This document shows positions 1 through 9,121 of a stretch of DNA of 42,935 bases, one piece after another. The stretch covers positions 1 to 42,935 of the forward strand of contig JACTUB010000023.1 of assembly GCA_015660885.1 (NCBI GenBank). The letters are read 5' to 3'. The DNA comes from Methanoregulaceae archaeon (GTDB lineage: Archaea > Halobacteriota > Methanomicrobia > Methanomicrobiales > Methanospirillaceae). The position numbers were made by a program, and so were the translations under genes. Numbering within the stretch: position 1 is the first letter of the stretch; the number at the start of each line of letters is the position of its first letter. Below the pieces are notes generated by a model. The model did no database searches, was not told the DNA's origin, and was given only the letters and a program-made list of their open reading frames with translations.

Positions 1-400
<400 letters not shown>

Positions 401-433
401 AAACCCAGACGAAATCCTGTGTGCAAACTTTAT

Positions 434-460
434 ATCTTATCCAGACGTAGAGGATAAGGT
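434..460 (+). other. Spacer hairpin between 23S and tRNA-Cys
   Basis: ATCTTATCC (434-442) pairs with GGATAAGGT (452-460), giving a 9-bp stem with one G-T pair and a 9-base loop. It sits between the 23S 3' end and tRNA-Cys. A role in processing of the rRNA precursor is inference. The partner strand of any large 23S processing stem lies outside the window. Confidence 0.5.
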
Positions 461-476
461 ATCATACTACACGGCT

Positions 477-548
477 GCCAAGGTGGCGGAGCGGCCACGC
501 GGTTGACTGCAGATCAACTACACTCCAGTTCAAATCTGGACCTTGGCT
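477..548 (+). tRNA. tRNA-Cys (GCA)
   Basis: A 72-base cloverleaf. The acceptor stem GCCAAGG (477-483) pairs with CCTTGGC (541-547), with discriminator T548. The anticodon stem GTTGA/TCAAC encloses loop CTGCAGA, which gives anticodon GCA (Cys). The T-arm contains GTTCAAATC. No intron and no encoded CCA. It lies in the spacer between 23S and 5S, so it is probably cut from the rRNA operon transcript. In many other Euryarchaeota tRNA-Cys lies downstream of 5S instead. Confidence 0.93.
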
Positions 549-571
549 TTGGGGTTTTACCCCGTATTTTT

Positions 572-698
572 GGTGATAGCGGCCATAGCAGCTGGGACAC
601 ACCTGGTCTCATTCCGAACCCAGAAGTTAAGCCAGCTCACGTAGTATGCTGTACTGAGGTACGCGAGTCCTCGGGAACCATACCAAGCTGCTATCACC
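572..698 (+). rRNA. 5S ribosomal RNA
   Basis: About 127 bases closed by a perfect terminal helix, GGTGATAGC (572-580) with GCTATCACC (690-698). Inside are the conserved loop region CATTCCGAACCCAGAAGTTAAG and the segment with GTACTGAGGTACGCGAG typical of archaeal 5S. It is the last gene of the rRNA operon. A short GGGG/CCCC hairpin at 551-563 separates it from tRNA-Cys. Confidence 0.93.
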
Positions 699-710
699 TT
701 CCTTACACGG

Positions 711-733
711 TAACAATTTTATGAGAATTTTTT
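711..733 (+). terminator. Probable T-tract terminator of rRNA operon
   Basis: Two T runs (717-720 and 728-733) begin about 18 bases after the 5S 3' end. Archaeal RNA polymerase commonly terminates at such U tracts without a hairpin. The stretch 734-907 that follows holds nothing I can identify apart from AT-rich sequence that may carry the promoter of the next gene. Confidence 0.4.
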
Positions 734-907
734 GTAAAGAGCGAATGCTCTCGAATTGTCATTTATATCGATGGGCGATACTTTTCAGGTTCATGACCTG
801 CGTGACAAATTTGACTGTTTCATAAAAGGTCTAGAGTTAAATAGATCTGGAAAATAATTCGATACATGGATGAGGCGTCTCATCGTAGTAGTATACGATA
901 GCCGCTA

Positions 908-1990
908 ATGAGACCATTGCTGAAGATCGTCTTGGTTCTGGGTGTCCTGGTTCTGGTTGCTGGGTGCAGCAATAATGCCAATACCTCCTCCAGTAACGTG
1001 TCTTTTATTCAGGTCACAAATAATCTCAGTGTATCTTCTCCTCCGGAGACGAATGCTTCTGGAAATATACTGACTCCGATACCAGCATATGCATTTCCCG
1101 GCAAACCTCTTATTCTTCCGTCAAAGTACCAGTCAACGGAATTCATGGGATCTTTTGCAGACAGTTTTATTGGATCGTATGAATGCAGCAATGGATCAGA
1201 GACCTATACCACAAATTATACCCTTTTCACTGGCAGCGGGGAAATCCACCGTATACACTATACCCTTGTTCCTGTAAAAGACACAGAAAATTTTCAGGAG
1301 GTCCCCGTTCCGGCAGATATCCGTAATTTCAGCATATCTCCGGACGATTTTATTGCACTGCCCGATCATATCTACAGTTCGCAGGTCACGATCACGGTCG
1401 GTCCGAATGTAACTGGCGAATCGGGGTCCAACTGGGCCCACAATCCTTATTTCCCCTTTTTACTGAGAGTTACTGTTGATGGCCATGATGCTTCCGGTGC
1501 GGATGATCAGCTGACGGTTACCAAATTATGTTACTTCATGTCACAGACCCGGAACATGCAGCCCTCTCCTGACATCGGACCGATGCCGCAATCAGACATC
1601 GTCATGAAGCCGAATGAGACGCAGGTTGTCAACCTTACCGTACGGAATTTTGGCGGGGGCATCAGGGAATTGTATTTTAAAATTCCCGCCCGGATCAACG
1701 CGAGTGGATGGACCTTCCCGCTGGAGGCTGATCCTGGTCAGCTGCTGGTGATCCCTGAGGGAATGCATTTTATTCTGGATCCGCCTGTTTTTACCGGAAA
1801 TAATTTCCGGTTATCCAATGATACACTGGAGATCATATCTGATGCCATTACGCCGGCCGGGAATTATACGTTCCCGCTGGTTCTGTGCTTCCGCAACCTG
1901 AATACGGACAATACCACTTCACCGTATTTCCCGTTTGATGATAATTCCTACTGTGCTACGGCAGCACAATTTAACGTGGATATTGTGTAA
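908..1990 (+). CDS. Secreted lipoprotein, unknown function
   Basis: A 360-residue protein with a clear lipoprotein signal. Basic residues (R2, K6) and a hydrophobic core lead to the lipobox VAGC with Cys20, so it is probably lipid-anchored on the outer face of the membrane. The mature part is rich in Asn, Ser, Thr and Pro, has several N-glycosylation sequons (for example NVT, NET, NLT), and looks all-beta. A stretch near residues 245-335 (NETQVVNLTVRNFGGG followed by alternating hydrophobics) resembles an Ig-like or CARDB-like sandwich. I do not recognise a family. No good Shine-Dalgarno site precedes the ATG, so the start rests on the signal peptide. It is probably monocistronic. Confidence 0.8.
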   Translation: MRPLLKIVLVLGVLVLVAGCSNNANTSSSNVSFIQVTNNLSVSSPPETNASGNILTPIPAYAFPGKPLILPSKYQSTEFMGSFADSFIGSYECSNGSETYTTNYTLFTGSGEIHRIHYTLVPVKDTENFQEVPVPADIRNFSISPDDFIALPDHIYSSQVTITVGPNVTGESGSNWAHNPYFPFLLRVTVDGHDASGADDQLTVTKLCYFMSQTRNMQPSPDIGPMPQSDIVMKPNETQVVNLTVRNFGGGIRELYFKIPARINASGWTFPLEADPGQLLVIPEGMHFILDPPVFTGNNFRLSNDTLEIISDAITPAGNYTFPLVLCFRNLNTDNTTSPYFPFDDNSYCATAAQFNVDIV

Positions 1991-2123
1991 CGGGCAAATG
2001 AATGTGGTGGGAGCCTTATCCGAACACGGCTATCAACAGGATACTAAAAAGATTCATAACCCGGGTGTGTCCTATGACAAAATCCGAAAGATTCTTCCCT
2101 TATCGGTTCCGATAGACGCCCGT

Positions 2124-2963
2124 ATGGCACAACCGATCATTCTGATCACAGGTTCAACGGATGGGATCGGAAAAGCAACAGCAAGGGAGCTAGCGTCCCT
2201 TGGTGCTGAAGTGGTCATCCACGGAAGGGATACACAGAAGGGTAACAAGGTCCGTAAAGAACTCGCAGGAATAACCGGGAGTGCGATGCCTGACCTTCTC
2301 GTTGCTGACCTGTCCAGGCAGGACCAGATACGACGCATGGCAGAAGAGGTAACTTCCCGTTATGAACGACTGGATGTACTGATTAATAACGCAGGGACAT
2401 TCCAAAAGGAGAGACATCTTACAAAAGATGGTGTGGAAATGACCTTTGCCGTGAATTATCTTGCTCCGTTTCTCCTCACTCAGCTGCTTTTCTCTCTCCT
2501 TCGGAAAAGTGCGCCCTCCCGTGTTGTCACGGTCGCCTCCAATGCGCATGAAGATGTAGACCGTATTGACTGGGGGGACCTTCCGGCTCAGGAATATTAC
2601 GACGCTTGGGGTGCCTATGCCCTTTCAAAGTTTGCGGATATTACGTTCACTTACAGCCTCGCCCGCATGGCAAAAGGAACCGGTGTAGCAACAAACTGCC
2701 TTCATCCGGGGGTAACAGATACAAAACTTCTCCGGTCTGCGTTTCCCGGTTATCCTGCAATTACTCCGGAAGAAGGGGCACGGACATCTGTCTACCTTGC
2801 TACCTCCGAAGAGGTGGCCGGGATATCGGGGAACTATTTTGATTGTCAGAAACAGGTCCGTTCATCAGCGCTGACGCACGATCGTTCGGTTCAGGATCGG
2901 CTCTGGAAGATTGCAGAGGATCTGACACATGTGAATTCGTCACTGGCTATTCTCAGTCTGTAA
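2124..2963 (+). CDS. Short-chain dehydrogenase/reductase (SDR)
   Basis: 279 residues, a classical SDR of the retinol-dehydrogenase-like type that would use NAD(P)(H) to oxidise or reduce an unknown alcohol or ketone. The Rossmann nucleotide site TGSTDGIG is at residues 9-16, NNAG at 88-91, and the catalytic Ser139, Tyr165 and Lys169 (YALSK) are all present. A His-Pro-Gly-containing segment after the active site (LHPGVTDT) is typical. Arg35 after strand beta-2 hints at NADP(H) preference. The frame stays open upstream to 1935, but the fold begins right after the ATG at 2124, so that start is preferred; ATG 1998 is an alternative. It converges on the superoxide reductase gene. Substrate unknown. 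Confidence 0.88.
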   Translation: MAQPIILITGSTDGIGKATARELASLGAEVVIHGRDTQKGNKVRKELAGITGSAMPDLLVADLSRQDQIRRMAEEVTSRYERLDVLINNAGTFQKERHLTKDGVEMTFAVNYLAPFLLTQLLFSLLRKSAPSRVVTVASNAHEDVDRIDWGDLPAQEYYDAWGAYALSKFADITFTYSLARMAKGTGVATNCLHPGVTDTKLLRSAFPGYPAITPEEGARTSVYLATSEEVAGISGNYFDCQKQVRSSALTHDRSVQDRLWKIAEDLTHVNSSLAILSL

Positions 2964-3120
2964 TTATTTCACTACCGATAATGAAATGGCAGGAACCAAA
3001 ACTTGGAAAAGAGAGGAATAGTTCGCGACGAATAATCCGGAACAAATGATTCAGGCAAATAACGGGGAGCAAACGAAATTGTCCCTTAGCATCCCGGATT
3101 TTAAAGAAAAAATTGAAAAG

Positions 3121-3501
3121 TTACTGGACCTTGATCTCTTTTTTCCCGGCCCAGAGTCCATGGAGGTTGCAGTACTCGACGGCGTGGATAACCCCACCTT
3201 TGAGCAATTTCATTTTCAGGACAACTTCCGGCTGGGAAGTAACGGGAGTCAACGAGACCTTGGCCAGAACAATCGGGTTAAAGGCCCGCCCTTCCTCTTC
3301 AAGCGTTACCATGATCCACCGTATCGAGTGTTCGACCGTGTTCGGGTGCGGTCCTACAGTAACTTTCAGATCAAAGGCTTCATCCGCTTTTACTTTTGCA
3401 GGCGCTTCAATCCTTGGCGTATGGCTTTCCCGTTTGCCGAGTGCTTCCCCGGCAGCGGCATCAAAGGTATAAATCAGGTTTCCAAATGCATGTTCAACCA
3501 T
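3121..3501 (-). CDS. Superoxide reductase (neelaredoxin/desulfoferrodoxin C-terminal type)
   Basis: 126 residues. It reduces superoxide to hydrogen peroxide at a non-haem iron centre without producing O2, the usual strategy of strict anaerobes. All expected iron ligands are visible: His27, His52, His58, Cys111 and His114, plus Glu25, which corresponds to the Glu that caps the open site. These occur in the motifs ESHTP, HPNTVEH and YCNLHGLW. There is no N-terminal rubredoxin-like desulforedoxin domain, so it is the one-iron neelaredoxin class. A strong GAGGTGAT ribosome site precedes the ATG. It is monocistronic and convergent with the SDR gene. A reductant such as rubredoxin must be encoded elsewhere. 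Confidence 0.92.
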   Translation of the reverse strand: MVEHAFGNLIYTFDAAAGEALGKRESHTPRIEAPAKVKADEAFDLKVTVGPHPNTVEHSIRWIMVTLEEEGRAFNPIVLAKVSLTPVTSQPEVVLKMKLLKGGVIHAVEYCNLHGLWAGKKEIKVQ

Positions 3502-3908
3502 ATCATCACCTCATAAAAATCCATCAGTAGCATTCAATCGTTACGATATAATTTCCCAGTTCCTTTAAGGGAACCGGCGAACATATCTGCGCAAAGGTAT
3601 GCGCATCTGTTAGGATCATTCATTCACCTATTTAATTTTTCGGGCGGGGCAAAAAAAGCACCAACAATAACAATTCTGTCATACCCGTCAATACTGATGT
3701 GCAGACCTGAGACCGGATATTTCCTTTCGGTTTTTTTCTTTGCTTTATCTGCTGCGAAGCAGCGATGCACCGATTTTTCGATAAGAATCATGCATCGAGT
3801 TTCTGCGGAATAAATGGATCGGATATATACCGGGTCGATGTAAAAAGCCTGGAAACAGCAGAGATCGGGAACGAATGCTGAAATAGGTAAAAAATATCAG
3901 GAATAAAT
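3502..3908. other. Intergenic region without recognised gene
   Basis: About 400 bases, AT-rich, between two minus-strand genes. The right part is the 3' flank of the lipoprotein gene and the left part must hold the superoxide reductase promoter. I see short imperfect inverted repeats (for example GCTGCGAAGCAGC near 3751-3763) but no RNA gene or coding frame worth calling. Confidence 0.5.
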
Positions 3909-4502
3909 TTATCCCCAGCCATTGAGTTCCATGGTGGCCCCGCCATTGGAACCACTTGTCACCATCTTGACAAAACCTGGAACACCCGGTGCTGTCCAGA
4001 AAGTGGATGAAGTTCCTTGGTAGGTTGACGTGTATTTTGAGGCAGCCGGGTAAGTACCAGCCGGGACAGATACCGGTTCGACACCGACAAATGTATACTG
4101 GACGTCTGATTTAACGTCATTGGGGTTGCTCTGCGTCGTTCCACCGGTTGAGCCACAGGACATTTCACTTGGCATTCCCTGTGCTTGTGCTCCTTCAAAT
4201 CTCATGGTACAGGTGCCCTTGACTTTATCAAATTTTATATAAGCTGTCATACCACTTGTGGACATTTTATACTCGATCCAGTTATACGATACCGGGCTGG
4301 ACCCGAAAATGTTTGCCCCGCTGACAACCGACCCAGCTGTCTGGGTTGCTGCCTGGGGGACTCCACTTGTAGGTGCGGGCGATGCACTTGTAGTCGTCAT
4401 TCCAGTCGCAGGTGCGGCTGGACTAGTGCTCGAACATCCTGCAATAGCCATGGCTATTACAACAAACATGATTGCGAGGATTCTGATACGTGAAATCTTC
4501 AT
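3909..4502 (-). CDS. Secreted lipoprotein, unknown function
   Basis: 197 residues. The signal peptide ends in a lipobox IAGC, with lipidated Cys23, followed by a Ser/Thr/Pro/Ala-rich linker to about residue 60. The remaining globular part has a single Cys pair (residues near 98 and 116) that could form a disulfide, and looks like a beta-rich sensor or binding domain. GGAGGAGATT just upstream of the ATG is a near-perfect ribosome site. Proteins of this plan are common in Methanomicrobiales, but I know no function. A TATA-like ATTATATAAATT lies about 85 bases upstream (4577-4589). Confidence 0.82.
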   Translation of the reverse strand: MKISRIRILAIMFVVIAMAIAGCSSTSPAAPATGMTTTSASPAPTSGVPQAATQTAGSVVSGANIFGSSPVSYNWIEYKMSTSGMTAYIKFDKVKGTCTMRFEGAQAQGMPSEMSCGSTGGTTQSNPNDVKSDVQYTFVGVEPVSVPAGTYPAASKYTSTYQGTSSTFWTAPGVPGFVKMVTSGSNGGATMELNGWG

Positions 4503-5022
4503 AATCTCCTCCGGGTATGATGGACATTCCCGGCAACCTCCCCGTGACAGGGAAAAATGATGTCGGGATTGAAAGGGTAATTTATATAATATCGTATTAA
4601 AGAATTTCGAAAAATATCTTGTAAGGGAAGTATTTCTTCTCTGTATGACTCAGCAGGATTCCGTACGCAGACCTTGAAATTACGAAAAAGAGATAAAAAA
4701 ACAATACCTATTTTTTTCATACAACCCGTTCTGAAACCAAACTAAACGGTACGACTCCTGGATACTGGATGTAAACAAATACCATGATAGTCAGCCGTGA
4801 CAGGGCATATACTTCAAAGAGATACTGGCAGGATGTCATTTCTTTCTCCAGACATAATCGGGTTTTAAAATGGGACATAATGAACAGATGCAATGCAGAA
4901 GTGCATTGCCAGACTTTATTTTTGAGAATGGACAATTGGTAAAGTGTAGATGGATAATATATTTTCGGGATATTTTGTTCTCTCATGATGCGGATAATGA
5001 TGATTTTGATTAGAAATTCCCT
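4503..5022. other. AT-rich divergent intergenic region
   Basis: 520 bases between two divergent lipoprotein genes. It is distinctly AT-rich and must carry both promoters; the TATA-like sequence at 4577-4589 suits the minus-strand gene. Two open frames on the minus strand (73 and 89 codons) lack ribosome sites and protein-like composition, and I do not call them. No RNA gene is recognised. Confidence 0.5.
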
Positions 5023-5763
5023 GTGAGCATAGAAGTGAAAAATCCTATGAAAATTATCATGCTCCTAGCCCTACTTATTGCTGGATGTATTCTGGCGACG
5101 GGATGTGTAGGTCAAATGAAAAATGCGACAGTGAATGATAAGACTGTCAATCCTACAATTACTTTCACTCCGTTCTCAAACATGACAAGTGTATCCGCCA
5201 ACATATCTAATAGTACGGTAACATCGGGATTGAAGGGACTGTTGAAAATATCCTCAGGCGGTTGGATAGGTGAATTTCCCGTCTCTGTAGACAAAACGAG
5301 TGTTGGAGTTCTGGCAACTAAAAAACCAATAACACTGATGATAGAAGAGGGAAACCATACTGTTGAAGTTTGTTGCGGTATAATCTGTGAACAAGAGAAT
5401 GTTACCATCAAATTCGGAAAACAACGGACCATTGACTTTTCGGAACAGTTAAAAAAAGATTGTGAAATTTCAGAACCTACAGCGCGAATAATCGGATATT
5501 ATCTGAGTGGCGATCAGATTACTGTTAACGTGGAATTCATAAATCCCACCACGCAAACACTCACTATGTCAGCTGACATCAACTGTGGATATTCATATAT
5601 CGAAAGTAGAAGTTATGATAGAGTAGGAAATTCTGCAGGAGGTCAGTTGTATTCGACTTTGAAATCTGGTGATCGTGAAACGCAAATACTAAAGCTTAAC
5701 TTAGCCAGTGGTTTTAGTTATATTTATGACATACCCACGATAACCCAGACATCATCAAAATAA
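5023..5763 (+). CDS. Lipoprotein with PEGA-like domain
   Basis: 246 residues from GTG 5023, or 238 from ATG 5047. Either start keeps the signal peptide with its hydrophobic run and ATGC lipobox, which places a lipidated Cys at residue 28 of the longer form. Residues about 70-145 resemble a PEGA domain: a two-sheet module with a short GLLKISSGG-like first strand, a VSVDKTSVG turn and a later EGNHTVEV strand. PEGA domains occur on archaeal surface proteins and are thought to bind carbohydrate or wall material. The C-terminal 90 residues form an unknown, probably beta-rich domain. Base composition is lower in GC than the flanking metabolic genes. Probably monocistronic. Confidence 0.72.
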   Translation: MSIEVKNPMKIIMLLALLIAGCILATGCVGQMKNATVNDKTVNPTITFTPFSNMTSVSANISNSTVTSGLKGLLKISSGGWIGEFPVSVDKTSVGVLATKKPITLMIEEGNHTVEVCCGIICEQENVTIKFGKQRTIDFSEQLKKDCEISEPTARIIGYYLSGDQITVNVEFINPTTQTLTMSADINCGYSYIESRSYDRVGNSAGGQLYSTLKSGDRETQILKLNLASGFSYIYDIPTITQTSSK

Positions 5764-5870
5764 TTTTGGTAAAAGGATATGGGTCATCGAATCTGGTGTG
5801 TTTCTTTAAAAAAAATCCCCCCAAGTGATACCCCTCATTTTATCTTCCCTTATTTCCATAACCAAAGATA

Positions 5871-6770
5871 ATGATCCCGAATCAGCCCGCAGACCTCCTT
5901 ACCCTTCTCAAATCAAACGCACCGGACCTCAGAAAGCCAATTTCGGTGGTGCGGCAGGATTTTTCTGCGTTCATTGACGAGATACAGGATGGGGAAGAAG
6001 GACCTCCGGCAATTGAATCTGTGGAAATTACCCGTGGACTGCAGGGGTACTGGATCAGCGGGCCGGAAGCGGTGACAGATCAGACCGTCCTTTTTTTCCA
6101 TGGCGGGGGTTTTAACCTCGGATCAACAAGAGATTATCTGGGACTGTGTGCAAGGATTGCCCGGGCCGCACAGACCCGGGTTTTCTCGGTTGATTACCGG
6201 CTGGCTCCCGAACATGTCTTCCCGGCTCCCGTCGAGGATTCCGTCACCGCGTACAAGTATCTCCTCTCCCACGGCTGTCTGTCTCACCGGATAATACCCA
6301 CAGGCATATCAGCCGGGGGAACGCTCGTGCTTGATCTTCTTTTATCAGCACGTGACCAGGGATTACCCCTCCCACCTGCAGGAGTCTGCATGTCACCAGT
6401 TGTAAACATGCTTTTTGAAGGCGAATCGGTGACAAAGAACATTGATAACGATTGGCTTACTCCGGCAAGACTCAATGCAATCCGGACGGTATACCTTGCC
6501 GGGCACGATCCGGGGGACCCCATGGCTTCTCCCGTTTACGCACGTCTTTTCGGGCTTCCCCGGCTCTATATCCAGGCAGGAACACACGAACTGTTGTTAT
6601 CAGATATTGCTTCTTTCGTTGACAAGGCACGCTGGGCAGGAGTACCTGTCCAGTTTGAGCTCTGGGAGGGGATGTTTCACTGCTGGCAGGCATTTGCCCG
6701 GCAGGTACCCGAAGGAGAACGGGCACTAAACCTTGTCGGGGCATTTATCCAGGATGCGATCGCCCGGTGA
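5871..6770 (+). CDS. Alpha/beta hydrolase, HSL-type esterase
   Basis: 299 residues, full length for the hormone-sensitive-lipase (family IV) carboxylesterases, which cleave short- to medium-chain esters. The oxyanion-hole motif HGGG is at residues 77-80, the nucleophile elbow GISAG puts Ser147 at its centre, and His270 (MFHCW) completes the triad. Asp245, about 25 residues before the His, is the likely acid. SVDYRLAPEH (106-115) is another hallmark of the family. It has no signal peptide, so is cytosolic. The ATG at 5871 has only a weak upstream purine stretch (CCAAAGATA). Standalone gene; the natural substrate is unknown. Confidence 0.88.
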   Translation: MIPNQPADLLTLLKSNAPDLRKPISVVRQDFSAFIDEIQDGEEGPPAIESVEITRGLQGYWISGPEAVTDQTVLFFHGGGFNLGSTRDYLGLCARIARAAQTRVFSVDYRLAPEHVFPAPVEDSVTAYKYLLSHGCLSHRIIPTGISAGGTLVLDLLLSARDQGLPLPPAGVCMSPVVNMLFEGESVTKNIDNDWLTPARLNAIRTVYLAGHDPGDPMASPVYARLFGLPRLYIQAGTHELLLSDIASFVDKARWAGVPVQFELWEGMFHCWQAFARQVPEGERALNLVGAFIQDAIAR

Positions 6771-6876
6771 ACAGGATTCCTTACCTTTTTATCTGGTATG
6801 ATCAGATTTTTCATAACGGGATACGACAGCAATAATAAGTGTGTCCGCAATGGCTTGTTATGACCTCAAACCCGCC

Positions 6877-6908
6877 GCTAATACAATTGATGGCTAATAC
6901 AATTGATG
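6877..6908 (+). repeat. 16-bp tandem duplication
   Basis: GCTAATACAATTGATG occurs twice, head to tail and without mismatch (6877-6892 and 6893-6908), in the intergenic space before 7049. Each copy contains the palindrome CAATTG. It looks like a recent slippage duplication; a protein-binding role is possible but unsupported. Confidence 0.85.
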
Positions 6909-7048
6909 GTAAGCAGTAATATTATTAAAAAATATTTTCCCTAATCTCCCCATATATCTCCCCGTTCTGAACAAGGCATTCGTAATGGGGGGATCCGTCC
7001 GGGGTTTTTTAAAAACATTCATCACATTTCACATCCCACACCGATTCT

Positions 7049-7897
7049 ATGTTTGAAAGTATTGGCAGGAGTATCGAGCTGGTTAAGACGAGCTGGAACA
7101 TTCTGATGGAAAATAAAAAACTCCTCGTATTCCCAGTACTGTCCGGTATTGTAACTATGATTGTCATCCTGACCTTTGCACTGCCTCTCATTTTTTCCGG
7201 GATCTTCACGGGCCTGACGACTTCCGGGTCGGACCTCTTTCTTGTGATCCTGTTTGCGTTTTATGCAGCCAGCTATTTTGTCGTTATTTTCTTTAATACG
7301 GCGCTGATAAGCTGCGTGAATGCACACCTGAACGGCAAGGAGATGTCCGTGGGGGAAGGTCTTGCCAATGCTTCGCGGCATCTCCCCTCCATTCTTGCGT
7401 GGGCACTTCTCTCAGCCACTGTCGGGATCATCCTGCACCTCATCGAAAGGCGGGCCGGGATCCTCGGGCGGATAGCCACCGCCATCGTCGGGGGTGTTTG
7501 GAGCCTGGTAACTTTCTTTGTTGTTCCGGTTCTCATCCTTGAGGATAAAGGGGTGCTGGAATCGGTGAAGGAATCCGTGGCACTCATAAAAAAGACCTGG
7601 GGTGAAAGTATCGTGGGTTCGGGTTCAATTATGCTCATATTCATTGCTATCGGGTTTGTTGCATTCTTTGGTGTGCTTGCAACACTGGCTATCGGAAATA
7701 TGGTTGTCTTTGGTGTTGCCTTAGTCCTTTTCCTCCTTCTCGTTGTCATTCTTGCTGTCGTTGCCGCGGCAATGCAGGGCATTTTTGTCACGGCTCTTTA
7801 CACCTACGCAAGAACCGGGGCGATTCCGTCAGCATTCAGCAGGGATCTTATCAAGCATGCATTTGTCCCAAAACAGGCCGGGCCAGGAAATATCTGA
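7049..7897 (+). CDS. Integral membrane protein, DUF6159-like
   Basis: 282 residues with about six transmembrane segments (roughly 25-50, 58-82, 110-135, 150-170, 190-220, 222-250). The N-terminal cytoplasmic stretch with SWNILMENKKLLVFPVLSG is the signature I associate with the DUF6159 family of uncharacterised membrane proteins. The pattern 'D/EDKGVLESVKESVALIKKTWGE' between helices also recurs in related YciC/GlpQ-membrane-domain-like proteins. Function unknown. No Shine-Dalgarno site precedes the ATG, so the message may be leaderless. Standalone gene. Confidence 0.78.
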   Translation: MFESIGRSIELVKTSWNILMENKKLLVFPVLSGIVTMIVILTFALPLIFSGIFTGLTTSGSDLFLVILFAFYAASYFVVIFFNTALISCVNAHLNGKEMSVGEGLANASRHLPSILAWALLSATVGIILHLIERRAGILGRIATAIVGGVWSLVTFFVVPVLILEDKGVLESVKESVALIKKTWGESIVGSGSIMLIFIAIGFVAFFGVLATLAIGNMVVFGVALVLFLLLVVILAVVAAAMQGIFVTALYTYARTGAIPSAFSRDLIKHAFVPKQAGPGNI

Positions 7898-8356
7898 ACA
7901 ATACTTTTCCTTTTTATCCATGGTAGGTGAACGTTTTCCTCTTTGTCCGCCAACAACTTTCATACCGTGACTTCTCGTTTTTTATCAGTCCCACCGCCAT
8001 CTTTTTGGGACCTTCAATGAATTTTGCAGGTACTCACAGGTCTGTACTTGCATGATGACAGGTACAAAAGAGGTTGCCGAAATCTGGTGGATACGAGGAT
8101 CTGAGGGTTCCCGTGGAGGAAGACTATTGTATGGTTACCGGGTTTGAGGATACGCCCTATGGGACAGGAACGACACTCTGGTAATGAGTGATGACCCGCT
8201 TTTTTTTAACATCTGCGTGGTTCTGTTTGCTTATCAGTCATAAAGGAAAGGGAGTCTGAGATCCAAAATCAAGAATGAGCCTGAAAGGGTTTTTGGTCAG
8301 GGCATGTTAAAGGTACTACCCAATACCTTTTCCATTCCTGACTTCCAACCCCTTGT
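7898..8356. other. Intergenic region with possible gene remnant
   Basis: About 460 bases. It holds a 6-bp hairpin GTCCCA/TGGGAC (7988-8011) and the possible coding remnant at 8059-8184 listed separately. The right part must hold the promoter of the gene at 8357. I see no RNA gene. Confidence 0.45.
8059..8184 (+). pseudogene. Possible protein remnant without start codon
   Basis: A 41-codon frame directly after a TGA and ending at TAA 8182-8184 has no ATG, GTG or TTG near its beginning, but reads like a protein, with an acidic, aromatic-rich tail (YEDLRVPVEEDYCMVTGFED). It could be the 3' end of a decayed gene. I recognise no family, and chance is a real alternative. Confidence 0.25.
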
Positions 8357-8788
8357 ATGGAAAAAAATGCAGCGTGGGAAGCGCTTCCGGGGGAAAGACC
8401 TGAAGAGAAGTTACGATCTCTTGGTGCTATGAAGGGAGGTATGCTCGATATCCGCATGCTGGACGAGATCCAACGGAGATATGATGTCGAGGTCTACTTA
8501 TTTTTCGAAGAAGATCTTGCACGTACCCGGGTACTGGAATCTGTGCTTGAGGAATTTGACCCGGTACCGGAGTTCGGACGCCCTTATGTCACAGTCGGAA
8601 GTTTCCTCCGTTTCACCCGGGAGAATGACCCGTCGTTCGAGCAGACCATACGGGACTTTCCACTCGTGATCGAGATCGTGAATACAGGTGAGATGCAATC
8701 ATCCGGGCATGGAACGATTGTTCCTTTCATCACCGGGCTGATGCCGTTTCTGGATGAAATGGATGTTGATGTCGATCCGCCCTGCTGA
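8357..8788 (+). CDS. Hypothetical cytosolic protein, 143 aa
   Basis: I do not recognise this protein. It is acidic, with no signal peptide or membrane segment, and looks mixed alpha/beta. A helical N-terminal third (residues 14-50, many charged residues) is followed by strands near VEVYLFF (45-51) and FPLVIEIVN (100-108). The C-terminus is acidic (DEMDVDVDPPC). Codon use matches the metabolic neighbours, which supports a real gene. ATG 8357 has no ribosome site. It stands alone between two long spacers. Function unknown. Confidence 0.65.
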   Translation: MEKNAAWEALPGERPEEKLRSLGAMKGGMLDIRMLDEIQRRYDVEVYLFFEEDLARTRVLESVLEEFDPVPEFGRPYVTVGSFLRFTRENDPSFEQTIRDFPLVIEIVNTGEMQSSGHGTIVPFITGLMPFLDEMDVDVDPPC

Positions 8789-9121
8789 CCAAGACATATT
8801 TTCCTGTTCTTTGATCCCCGATCTTTTCAGTCAACAAAAAAGAATACAGGACTGTAGGACCTTCATGGACCGTCAATCCACCCAACCCCTCATGTAAGAA
8901 CCACCCCTTTTTGAAGTAACAATATCCTGCGTGGGATTATCCCTTGAGCCGGCTCTCCCGGCAGGAGTGACCCGTGTTTGGATTCGACGTAGTGCCACGG
9001 GAGTCGTGGGACACTATGTTGTTAAGGAAAACGTAACAATGCCTTTCCCGAGTCCTTTATAGAAAAACGATCTAACCTGAGATAGCAACACATCTATCCG
9101 GAAAACAACGGGAACACATCT
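8789..9121. other. Intergenic region with a hairpin
   Basis: 333 bases with no coding frame. AGTGCCACG (8991-8999) can pair with CGTGGGACACT (9005-9015) to form a hairpin with a small bulge. A TATA-like CCTTTATAG near 9054-9062 may serve the gene at 9122. The 11-mer AACACATCTAT occurs twice around the start codon of that gene (about 9086-9096 and 9113-9123). Confidence 0.45.

Noticed and set aside
3046..3516. Plus-strand frame of 156 codons opposite superoxide reductase
   Set aside because: It is antisense to a gene with all iron ligands and a strong ribosome site; its own product has no recognisable fold.
4499..4986. Two minus-strand frames in the AT-rich spacer
   Set aside because: No ribosome site, overlapping ends, no protein-like composition.
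7273..7791. Minus-strand frame of 172 codons opposite the DUF6159-like gene
   Set aside because: Its composition is an artefact of the reverse complement of hydrophobic codons.
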